Positions 6,975 to 13,785 of a stretch of 13,785 nt of DNA are shown here, one piece after another. The notes beneath the pieces were generated by a model, which saw nothing but the letters and a program-made list of their open reading frames with translations, had not been told where the DNA came from and did no database searches. This DNA is from Deltaproteobacteria bacterium. Lineage in GTDB: Bacteria > UBA10199 > DSSB01. Positions within the stretch are counted from its first letter, which is position 1. Each line of letters begins with the position of its first letter. Where the stretch lies: NCBI GenBank assembly GCA_021772695.1, contig JAJFLL010000293.1:1-13785 (forward strand), in the 5' to 3' direction. The position numbers and the translations under genes are program-made.

Positions 6975-7873
6975 GCGCTCCCCAAAAAAAAGCCTGGACC
7001 ATTGCCTCCCTGGTGAGCTGGGCTGCCGAATATCTGCAAAATAAAGGTATCGATTCTCCCCGCCTCGATGCGGAATTGCTGATCAGTCATGCCTTGGGTT
7101 TAAGGCGTATCGAATTGTATACCCAGTGGGATCGCCCCATCATCGAGGCCGAATTACAAACTTTAAAACCCTTGGTACAGCGCCGTGCCGGTCGGGAACC
7201 CCTCGCCTATATCTTGGGGAAAAAGGAATTTTATTCCTTAGCATTTCAGGTGGGTCCCCAAGTCTTGATCCCGCGCCCGGAATCAGAACTCTTGGTGGAA
7301 CTGGGCTTGCAAAAGTTAAAGGACATTACAGGTGGGCCAACGAACATCCTCGATTTAGGAACGGGAAGTGGCTGTCTGCTAACCACCCTACTGAAGCAAT
7401 GGCCGTCAGCCACAGGAACAGGAGTGGATCTGCAAGAAGACGCCCTAGTGGTGGCGAAACAAAATAGCGAACATCACGGTGTAGCTGAGCGTTGTCAATG
7501 GCTGCAATGGGATCTTGCACAAAGCTGGCCCAAAAGTTTAGCGGGGCCTTATGATTTGGTCGTAGCCAACCCCCCCTATATTCCCACTGAAGAATATGCT
7601 CACCTGGCTCCTGAAATTCGTGATTTTGAACCTGCCGTTGCCCTCTCTCCCGGTCCAGAAGGCTTAGAGGCCTTTCGATGGATCTTTCCCTGTCTATCAG
7701 GTCGGCTGAAACCCCAGGCTTGGGCTTTATTCGAGATGGCTGCCGACCAGGGGCCGGCCCTGCGGCATTTGGCGGCTGACCTCTTACCTGGCTGGGCCGT
7801 CCAGGTGATCCCCGACCTGCAAGGCCTGGAGCGGGTGTTGGCCTTGCAGTGCCCTGACGACCGTCCTTCGTAA
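6971..7873 (+). CDS. prmC: Release factor glutamine N5-methyltransferase
   Basis: Encodes 300 residues. It methylates the GGQ glutamine of RF1 and RF2 using S-adenosylmethionine. The N-terminal helical substrate-binding domain covers about 1-95, with RLDAELLISHALG (31-43) typical of the family. The linker PRPESE (101-106) is a PRPETE variant. SAM motif I is ILDLGTGSGCLL (126-137), and the catalytic NPPY tetrad is N200-Y203, followed by EIRDFEPAVALSPGPEGL. It starts with GTG, whose GTGA overlaps the TGA of prfA by 4 nt, with AGGA just upstream, so translation is probably coupled to its substrate gene. The NPPY context separates it from PrmB, which acts on ribosomal protein L3. Confidence 0.96.
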   Translation: MSAPQKKAWTIASLVSWAAEYLQNKGIDSPRLDAELLISHALGLRRIELYTQWDRPIIEAELQTLKPLVQRRAGREPLAYILGKKEFYSLAFQVGPQVLIPRPESELLVELGLQKLKDITGGPTNILDLGTGSGCLLTTLLKQWPSATGTGVDLQEDALVVAKQNSEHHGVAERCQWLQWDLAQSWPKSLAGPYDLVVANPPYIPTEEYAHLAPEIRDFEPAVALSPGPEGLEAFRWIFPCLSGRLKPQAWALFEMAADQGPALRHLAADLLPGWAVQVIPDLQGLERVLALQCPDDRPS

Positions 7874-7962
7874 TCCGTGGGACCAGCTTGCTTTTTCGCC
7901 CTATTCCACTTAAGTTGGCGCCCGCTTTGAATTTCAACCCTTTGAGATAGATTCCCTAAAGT

Positions 7963-9225
7963 ATGGATAAGATCGTCATCGCCGGAGGTCGGCCCCTAAA
8001 AGGCAAAATCAAGATCTCCGGTTCTAAAAATGCGGCCTTGCCCATCATGGCCGCCACCCTATTGACTGAGGGGCGTTCCGAATTGAGCAATATGCCTAAG
8101 CTGGCCGATATTCGTACCATGGGTACCCTATTGGAAAATTTAGGTCTCAAGGTGAATCGTTGGAACGGCAAGGCCAAGATTCATTCCAACGGTTACCGCG
8201 GACATGAGGCTCCCTATGAATTGGTCAAGACCATGCGTGCCTCCGTTCTAGTGTTGGGACCTTTGCTGGCGCGAAGAGGCAAGGCACGGGTTTCTTTGCC
8301 AGGAGGTTGTGCCATCGGTGCCCGGCCCATCGATATGCATTTAAAGGGTCTAGAGGCCATGGGTGCCAAGATCAAAGTAGAGCATGGCTATGTGGAAGCC
8401 TCGGCAAAAAAAGGTCTTAAAGGGGCTCGTATTCATTTTGATACGGTCACGGTAACGGGCACCGAGAATCTCATGATGGCGGGTGCTTTGGCCAAGGGCA
8501 CGACGGTTTTAGAAAATGCAGCACGAGAACCAGAGATTGTGGATTTGGCCCAGATGCTCAATGCAGCCGGGGCCAACATCAGCGGGGCCGGTACGAGCAA
8601 GATCACCATCGAAGGAGTCGACAAACTTCAAGGTGTCAAATATCGGATCATGGCCGATCGCATCGAGGGCGGAACCTTCCTCATCGCCGGATGTCTTCCG
8701 GGAAGCCGCCTCTTAATTCAAGAAATGGACCCACAACCCCTAGACGCTTTAATCGACAAATTGCGTGAAGTGGGCGCCAAGATTGAATTGGTTCCTGAAG
8801 GCATTAAGGTAATCGCACCCAAGAAGTTAAGGCCCGTCGATATTTCGACGGCCCCCTATCCGGGCTTTGCCACCGACCTCCAAGCCCAATTCATGGCCCT
8901 GATGGCCGTGGCCGAAGGTTCTTCGGTGATTCGGGAAAACATCTTTGAAAACCGCTTTATGCACGTAGGCGAATTGATTCGCATGGGAGCCGAAATCAAG
9001 ATCGAGGGAAATTCCGCCATAATTCGCGGGGTTAAGGCCTTGTCGGGGGCGCCGATCATGGCCACCGACCTCAGGGCCTCAGCCTGCCTGGTCTTGGCGG
9101 GCTTGGCGGCAGAAGGAATCACTGAAATATCAAGGGTGTACCATATCGACCGGGGTTATGAAAAAATTGAAAAAAAATTCCGAAAATTGGGTGCAAGGGT
9201 GAAGCGAGTCAAGGTAAAGTACTGA
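7963..9225 (+). CDS. murA: UDP-N-acetylglucosamine 1-carboxyvinyltransferase
   Basis: Encodes 420 residues, matching the family length. It transfers enolpyruvate from PEP to UDP-GlcNAc, the first committed step of peptidoglycan synthesis in the cytoplasm. Key residues are all present: K22 and N23 in SGSKNAALPIMAATLL; C116 in the mobile loop LPGGCAIGARPID, the fosfomycin target, here Cys and not the resistant Asp form; D305 in YPGFATDLQAQFMAL; D369 and R371 in MATDLRASACLVLAGL; and R397 in YHIDRGYEKIEKKF. The start ATG 7963 gives a standard N-terminus. The upstream sequence lacks a strong RBS, having only GAG about 16 nt away. It lies 89 nt after prmC and 38 nt before hisD, consistent with co-transcription. 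Confidence 0.98.
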   Translation: MDKIVIAGGRPLKGKIKISGSKNAALPIMAATLLTEGRSELSNMPKLADIRTMGTLLENLGLKVNRWNGKAKIHSNGYRGHEAPYELVKTMRASVLVLGPLLARRGKARVSLPGGCAIGARPIDMHLKGLEAMGAKIKVEHGYVEASAKKGLKGARIHFDTVTVTGTENLMMAGALAKGTTVLENAAREPEIVDLAQMLNAAGANISGAGTSKITIEGVDKLQGVKYRIMADRIEGGTFLIAGCLPGSRLLIQEMDPQPLDALIDKLREVGAKIELVPEGIKVIAPKKLRPVDISTAPYPGFATDLQAQFMALMAVAEGSSVIRENIFENRFMHVGELIRMGAEIKIEGNSAIIRGVKALSGAPIMATDLRASACLVLAGLAAEGITEISRVYHIDRGYEKIEKKFRKLGARVKRVKVKY

Positions 9226-9263
9226 ACATTTTTTGAATACATTTCAAGGACAAAGCGTCAGCA

Positions 9264-10601
9264 ATGAAAACATTAAGATCATCAGACCGTAACTTTCGAT
9301 ACGAATTTGAAAAAATATTAAAACGTGGGGTGAATCTCACCAAGGAAGTGCAACGGGAAGTCGACGGCATTTTAGAAGAGGTTCGTCTAAGAGGCGATAA
9401 GGCCGTACAAAAATATACCCATAAGTACGACAAGGTCAATATCGAGCCAAACAAAATGTTGGTGACCCGTGCCGAAATTAAAAAGGCGCAAAAGGCTATT
9501 TCTAAAGAAGATTTGGCCGCATTGAAATTGGCGGCTACACGAATCGAAGCCTTTCATAAAAAACAAAAGTACGATGGCTTTCAGGTTTCCGGCGATGGCA
9601 TCACCGTGGGGCAACGTGTGACCCCTTTAGAACGGGTAGGTGTGTATGTTCCCGGTGGCAAGGCCGCTTATCCCTCCTCCGTATTGATGAATGTGATTCC
9701 CGCTCGTGTTGCTGGCGTCAAGAACGTGGTGATGGCCACTCCTTTCGTCGAAGGTGAGATTGATCCATCGGTTTTGGTGGCTGCAGAAATCGCCGGTGTG
9801 GACTTTATCTTTAAAATGGGCGGCGCCCAAGCCATCGGTGCCTTGGCCTACGGTACCGGGCAGGTGAAGCGCGTCGATAAAATTGTCGGACCGGGCAATG
9901 CCTATGTGGCCCAAGCCAAAAAAGAAGTCTACGGCATCGTCGATATCGATATGATGGCGGGGCCTTCTGAAGTTTTAATTATTGCCGACATGGAAGCCCC
10001 CCCCGCTTGGGTGGCCGCCGACATGCTTTCCCAAGCGGAACACGACGAGAATGCGTTGGCCGTACTTGTGACTTTTAATTCCAATTACGCCCATCGGGTA
10101 GAAGGCGAAATTAGGCGCCAACTTCGCATGTTGAAGCGCCGCAAGATCGCCGAGGTTTCCATCAAGAATCGTGCCTTTATCATCGTGGCCAAAACCTTGA
10201 AAGAGGGCATCAGTTTGGCCAATGAAATTGCGCCGGAACATCTGCAGCTGGCCATAAAAGACCCTGAAAAATCCGTCGATCTGGTGCGAAATGCCGGGGC
10301 GATTTTTTTAGGCAATCTCACCCCTGAGGCCTGTGGAGATTACATTGCCGGTCCCAGTCACGTTTTACCCACAGCCGGCAATGCTCGTTTCGGTTCCCCC
10401 TTGGGAGTTTTAGACTTTCTGAAAATTTCTTCTGTCATTCAGTTCGACCAAAAAGCCATTGATAAGTTCGGCGAAACCGTGGTGCGTTTGTCCGAAATGG
10501 AAGGCCTGACCGGTCACTCTGAAAGTATCAAACTGCGATTAGCCGGAAAACCTGTTTCCACTCGAGGCAAGACCAAATCCACCGCCAAAAAAAGTAAGTA
10601 A
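9264..10601 (+). CDS. hisD: Histidinol dehydrogenase
   Basis: Encodes 445 residues. The enzyme carries out the last two steps of histidine synthesis: two NAD+-dependent oxidations of L-histidinol to L-histidine. Signatures include VGVYVPGGKAAYPSSVLMN (125-143), DMMAGPSEVLIIAD (229-242) and GDYIAGPSHVLPTAG (358-372). Zinc ligands Q257, H260, D359 and H418 are present, as is the catalytic pair E325-H326 in EIAPEHLQL. The active site is therefore intact and the gene is probably a true hisD rather than a sulfonate-metabolism relative, though that group shares the zinc site. The last 20 residues form a Lys/Ser/Thr-rich tail (KPVSTRGKTKSTAKKSK) beyond the usual end. AAGGA lies 13 nt upstream of the ATG, which is rather far. 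hisG and the other his genes are absent around it. Confidence 0.96.
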   Translation: MKTLRSSDRNFRYEFEKILKRGVNLTKEVQREVDGILEEVRLRGDKAVQKYTHKYDKVNIEPNKMLVTRAEIKKAQKAISKEDLAALKLAATRIEAFHKKQKYDGFQVSGDGITVGQRVTPLERVGVYVPGGKAAYPSSVLMNVIPARVAGVKNVVMATPFVEGEIDPSVLVAAEIAGVDFIFKMGGAQAIGALAYGTGQVKRVDKIVGPGNAYVAQAKKEVYGIVDIDMMAGPSEVLIIADMEAPPAWVAADMLSQAEHDENALAVLVTFNSNYAHRVEGEIRRQLRMLKRRKIAEVSIKNRAFIIVAKTLKEGISLANEIAPEHLQLAIKDPEKSVDLVRNAGAIFLGNLTPEACGDYIAGPSHVLPTAGNARFGSPLGVLDFLKISSVIQFDQKAIDKFGETVVRLSEMEGLTGHSESIKLRLAGKPVSTRGKTKSTAKKSK

Positions 10602-10607
10602 AATGTC

Positions 10608-11978
10608 ATGCCCGGCCAAAGCCTATTTTTGAAATTGGTCGAAAAAGACCTTAGTGAATTCGAAGAGTTTCTCCATCACTCCTCCGACAAAGACGTACGT
10701 CAACTTTTGACCGAACTCCATTCCGCCGATGTAGCCGATATCGTCGAACGCATCGACGAAGATTCTCGAAGTCGCTTAATGTCATTGCTCGATTCGGTAC
10801 GAGCCGCTGAAGTCCTTTCCCTGGTTGAAGAGTATCATCAAGCCGACATTCTCGAGGCCATTCCAGAAGATAAATTACCCGAAGTCGTCGAAGAAATGGA
10901 TTCCGATGATGTGGCCGACATTCTCGATGATTTACCGACCGAAGAAGCCGAAGAAATCCTCGATGCCATGCCCAAGGAAGATTCCGACGAAGTTCGGCAA
11001 TTGCTGAGCTACGATGAAGAATCGGCCGGCGGCTTGATGCAAAAGGAATTGGTGAAGGTCACTCCTGATCTCAGCTTAGCTCAAGCGGCTGAGGTGGTTC
11101 GGGGGCAGGCCGATGAGGCCAGTGACATTCAAAATGTCTATGTGGTGAATGAGCAGGGTTTATTGAAGGGGTTTTTCCCCATGCAAAAATTGATCTTTGA
11201 GTCTCCGCAAAAAAAAGTCTCTGAGGTCATGAATGAAAATTTTTTTTCGGCCCCGGTCGATCTTGACCAAGAAAAAGTCGCCGAAATGTTTCGCAAATAC
11301 GACATTCTCTCCCTGCCGGTAGTCGACAAACGGGGCACCCTGCTGGGCCGTATCATGGTCGATGATATTGTTGACGTCATCCAAGAAGAGGCCAGTGAAG
11401 ACATTTATCGTTTGGGTGGTGTCGACACGGAGGAACACATCAGTGATTCACCATTCCGTTCCATGCGACTTCGTCTGCCTTGGTTATTGGTCAACCTAAT
11501 GACGGCCATGTTGGCAGCATCGGTGGTGGGCTTGTTTAAAGAAACCATCCAGCGCTTGGTGATCTTGGCCGTCTTTATGCCCATTGTTGCCAGCGTGGGT
11601 GGTAATGCGGGCACCCAATCCTTGGTCGTCATCACCCGGGGTATCGCTTTGGGTGAGTTGGAATTCGGCAACGCCAAAAAAGCCCTGTTTAAGGAAGTGG
11701 TTTCCGGCGTATTAAATGGTATCTTGATCGGTTTGATCATCGCCATCGTCGGCTTTTTTTGGGTGGGCAATCCCGTCTTGGGCTATGTCTTAGGGCTTGC
11801 CATGATTTGTAATATGTTTGTGGCGGCCTTGGCTGGCACCGCCATCCCCTTGATTTTGAAATGGGTCAAGGTGGACCCGGCCTTGGCCAGCGGGGTCATC
11901 GTGACCACCTTTACTGATATGACAGGCTTCTTCGTGTTTTTAGGCCTGGCCACGATCTTCATGTCTTACTTGATCTAG
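10608..11978 (+). CDS. mgtE: MgtE-family magnesium channel/transporter
   Basis: Encodes 456 residues, the normal length. It carries Mg2+ across the inner membrane and is gated by intracellular Mg2+ through its cytosolic domains. The layout is an acidic alpha-helical N domain (about 1-130, with EEMDSDDVADILDDLPTEEA), two CBS domains (about 140-200 and 205-262, the second including YDILSLPVVDKRGTLLGRIM), a connecting helix and five membrane segments from about 287 to the end. The signature GGNAGTQSLVVITRGIALGE (331-350) and the pore aspartate region TTFTDMTGFF (D437) are present. Its ATG is 6 nt after the hisD stop and lacks a clear RBS, so translation probably depends on hisD read-through. It is the last gene of the plus-strand run. 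Confidence 0.96.
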   Translation: MPGQSLFLKLVEKDLSEFEEFLHHSSDKDVRQLLTELHSADVADIVERIDEDSRSRLMSLLDSVRAAEVLSLVEEYHQADILEAIPEDKLPEVVEEMDSDDVADILDDLPTEEAEEILDAMPKEDSDEVRQLLSYDEESAGGLMQKELVKVTPDLSLAQAAEVVRGQADEASDIQNVYVVNEQGLLKGFFPMQKLIFESPQKKVSEVMNENFFSAPVDLDQEKVAEMFRKYDILSLPVVDKRGTLLGRIMVDDIVDVIQEEASEDIYRLGGVDTEEHISDSPFRSMRLRLPWLLVNLMTAMLAASVVGLFKETIQRLVILAVFMPIVASVGGNAGTQSLVVITRGIALGELEFGNAKKALFKEVVSGVLNGILIGLIIAIVGFFWVGNPVLGYVLGLAMICNMFVAALAGTAIPLILKWVKVDPALASGVIVTTFTDMTGFFVFLGLATIFMSYLI

Positions 11979-11988
11979 GCAATACCCT

Positions 11989-12015
11989 AAAAAAAGGGGT
12001 GGTTTTCACCACCCC
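11989..12015 (-). terminator. Intrinsic terminator of the convergent minus-strand gene
   Basis: GGGGTGGT (11996-12003), loop TTTC, ACCACCCC (12008-12015) form a perfect 8-bp stem. On the minus strand the stem is followed directly by seven Ts (the A run 11989-11995), a textbook Rho-independent terminator lying 25 nt past the stop of the minus-strand gene. On the plus strand the hairpin is followed by GGAGGATTG with no U-tract, so it is at best a weak terminator for mgtE, which ends 10 nt before it. Confidence 0.88.
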
Positions 12016-12040
12016 GGAGGATTGTCGAAATACTTTTTAT

Positions 12041-13785
12041 TTATTGCTTTTTCCAACGTAGCCAGTCGTGGCTGCCGTTATCCTGATCGATGACATCAAA
12101 GTTTTCTCCGAAGAAGAGAATATTATCGTTGTCATTACCGGCAGCAATGCCTGCGTTGGGATACAGTACCTGTAGTAAAGGAATCAATCGATCCCGGACC
12201 TGGGCAAAGGCCGCGTCAGATGCATTTTTTCCCTGGAAGGAGTTCAAGGCTTGTTCTAGTCCAGGGTCCAACTTTGCCAAGACCGAGAAGAGTCTTGGTA
12301 ACTGATCGGGAGTAAAGTTTCGTTGCGTGGTGTAATCTAGAATGTGCCAGAGATCGCCTTTTTGTTGGGTGGTGTAATTGGCAATCTTGTCGTACAACTC
12401 CTCGTAGGTTAGACCCAAGACGTCGGCGAGCGAGACCAATTGTTCATGGAATTCTTCGGCACGGGCTTCACCGTAGGGACCCATATCAGCGTTAGAGCTA
12501 TTGGTATTTTTATCATCTTCAATTAGGTCAACTTCTTCCAAACGAATTTTTCCATTTTCATTGATATTGATTCGGTAAACGGTACCGTTGTCGTGCAAAA
12601 AGTAATTGGCCAATTCAGCATCATCTTTTTCCACGCCTTCGGGTAGGTCACCTTGAGTTAACGGAGAAAGTTTGTTGCCGAAAGCGGTGTTTAGCAATTC
12701 CAAGAGGCGATCACGGACCAAGTTCCTATTGCCTTTGGTGTCATCATTTTTTAAGGCTTCTAGTGCCGATTTCAGCCCACCGTCTTGGCCAGCCAAGACA
12801 TCCAACAGATCCTTCATGGCCTTGGTGTTGTAGGTGAATAACCCATTTTCTATGAGTTCCTTGATTTGATCAGGGAGTTCTACTGCTTGGGTTTCCCAAT
12901 CGATTCCCATTTCGTCTAACAGATCGAGGAACTCATCGGGCCAATCGGCGGAACCGGGATTGACCGCTTCAGGCTCTTCCACCGGGGCGCCTTCACCGTT
13001 TAAGCTCACATGGGTCCAATTCTCACCAGTGGGGATTTGGTGAGGGTCTGTGGGATTGGTGCGCGTGGAACCATCGCCGCCCATGGGGTTCGCATCGTCG
13101 CCATTGGGATTGGCGATCTTATCATCGATCTCTACAGTGGCAGGGGCCTGGAAATTCATTCCGGCAGGCGTATAGGGATTGCCGGTACCATCTTTGAAGG
13201 TCACATGATCAGGTTTGGCATTGATATTGACCTTGGAGCCCGCATCCACTTCCAAAACCGATAAGACCTCACCGTTGCGATCGGTCACGGTGACCTTGGT
13301 GGTGCCGTCGGCCATGAGTTCTACCAAGACTTCGTCGCTCGACCTTACCGAGATGTCGGTGTCGCCGTACGAAATGATGCGATCCAGATTACCGAAGGGG
13401 GGTTGAAATTCGGTCCAAGAACCCATCATGCCTTCAAAATATCCCACGCCGTCGTCGATTTCGCCGTCTTCGGGAATACCACCGCCCTCGGCCATGCCGC
13501 CCTTTTCAAATTTTCCAAGTTTGATGCGCTCGTCTTCCACCTGAATGTCTACCTTGTCCATATTGGCTGCCAAGATATTGAGTTCCTCGAGGGTTTCCAC
13601 GTCGTGGATGCGGTAGGTGGATTCTTCACCGGTGGCGCCGTCCACCACCTTAATTAAAATCACTTCTCCGGGAGGGTTGATGCTGTCGTCGGTGCTCTTC
13701 ACCACAGTGACTGTTGCCGAGTAAGGAGCGATGTGAATCGTGTTGTAGGGGCCCCACATATCATAGACCCGGCCGCCGCCGATGA
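12041..13785 (-). CDS. Large acidic protein of unknown function with a duplicated helical domain (5' end outside window)
   Basis: The frame is open from the right edge to the TAA at 12041-12043. The ATG at 13759 is preceded in frame by eight sense codons (IGGGRVYD) and no RBS, so the true start is probably beyond the window. Numbering here is from that ATG (572 residues). I do not recognise a family. Residues 1-205 look beta-rich (TVTVVKSTDD, VLVELMADGTTKVTVTDRNG). Residues 85-105 and 205-270 are low-complexity Gly/Asp/Asn/Pro linkers. Residues 276-362 and 439-535 are diverged copies of one helical domain, joined by a short beta-like stretch (NGTVYRININENGKIRLEEV). The protein is acidic and has no cysteine or transmembrane segment in the visible part. 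This suggests an extracytoplasmic or surface structural protein, which is inference. It ends with an intrinsic terminator. Confidence 0.85.
   Translation of the reverse strand, partial: IGGGRVYDMWGPYNTIHIAPYSATVTVVKSTDDSINPPGEVILIKVVDGATGEESTYRIHDVETLEELNILAANMDKVDIQVEDERIKLGKFEKGGMAEGGGIPEDGEIDDGVGYFEGMMGSWTEFQPPFGNLDRIISYGDTDISVRSSDEVLVELMADGTTKVTVTDRNGEVLSVLEVDAGSKVNINAKPDHVTFKDGTGNPYTPAGMNFQAPATVEIDDKIANPNGDDANPMGGDGSTRTNPTDPHQIPTGENWTHVSLNGEGAPVEEPEAVNPGSADWPDEFLDLLDEMGIDWETQAVELPDQIKELIENGLFTYNTKAMKDLLDVLAGQDGGLKSALEALKNDDTKGNRNLVRDRLLELLNTAFGNKLSPLTQGDLPEGVEKDDAELANYFLHDNGTVYRININENGKIRLEEVDLIEDDKNTNSSNADMGPYGEARAEEFHEQLVSLADVLGLTYEELYDKIANYTTQQKGDLWHILDYTTQRNFTPDQLPRLFSVLAKLDPGLEQALNSFQGKNASDAAFAQVRDRLIPLLQVLYPNAGIAAGNDNDNILFFGENFDVIDQDNGSHDWLRWKKQ
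12155..12445 (-). repeat. Helical domain copy B of the acidic protein
   Basis: Residues 439-535. Shares with copy A an opening L-x-x-L-x-D-x-[LM]-G-[LI]-[TD]-[YW]-E, then L-x-x-V-L-A-x-x-D-x-G-L-x-x-A-L, then V-R-D-R-L-x-x-L-L and a closing Asn. It reads LFSVLAKLDPGLEQALNSF and VRDRLIPLLQVLYPN. It is about ten residues longer than copy A, in the stretch between the first helix and the VLA motif. Confidence 0.72.
12674..12934 (-). repeat. Helical domain copy A of the acidic protein
   Basis: Residues 276-362. It reads FLDLLDEMGIDWETQ, then LLDVLAGQDGGLKSALEAL, then VRDRLLELLNTAFGN, matching copy B in the same order and spacing apart from the middle segment. The copies are clearly diverged at DNA level, so the duplication is old. 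Confidence 0.72.

Noticed and set aside
7326..7937. Minus-strand open frame of 203 codons
   Set aside because: It lies antisense to prmC, whose NPPY and SAM motifs are intact. Its Arg/Pro/Gly-rich composition is typical of a shadow frame.

Overview
The window looks like a chromosomal segment of a Gram-negative bacterium with a delta-proteobacterial or Bdellovibrionota-like character. This rests on the core cluster rpmE-prfA-prmC-murA-hisD, an order I recall from delta-proteobacteria such as Geobacter (there with hisG between murA and hisD), on a lipoprotein signal, on exported CSLREA/choice-of-anchor proteins, and on an MsrB with an N-terminal export or anchor segment. The taxonomic call is inference. 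No rRNA, tRNA, CRISPR array, phage gene or insertion sequence was seen.

Left part (1-4378), envelope and secreted functions. A minus-strand gene runs off the left edge. It has no stop in the window but is open for 337 codons, and encodes a multi-pass membrane protein entering a sulfatase/alkaline-phosphatase-superfamily domain. Divergent from it is a lipoprotein of the purple acid phosphatase (TRAP-like) type with every metal-ligand motif intact. Next is a 672-residue secreted protein: signal peptide, CSLREA-like motif, parallel beta-helix repeats, choice-of-anchor Q region, DUF11 domain and a Cys-containing C-terminal membrane tail resembling a sorting signal.

Middle part (4473-5526). A minus-strand exported methionine sulfoxide reductase B contains a single cysteine. 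Divergent from it is a small basic protein I do not recognise.

Core part (5633-11978), all on the plus strand with short gaps and no obvious internal terminator: rpmE (ribosomal protein bL31), prfA (RF1), prmC (RF methyltransferase, overlapping prfA by 4 nt), murA (first committed step of peptidoglycan synthesis), hisD (histidinol dehydrogenase) and mgtE (Mg2+ channel). RF1 and the enzyme that methylates its GGQ glutamine are translationally coupled. The other genes are housekeeping neighbours rather than one pathway.

Right part (11989-13785). A hairpin with a U-tract on the minus strand ends a convergent minus-strand gene that runs off the right edge. Its visible 580 residues are acidic and cysteine-free, and contain a diverged duplication of a helical domain of about 90 residues. 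I recognise no family, and this is the least explained part of the window.
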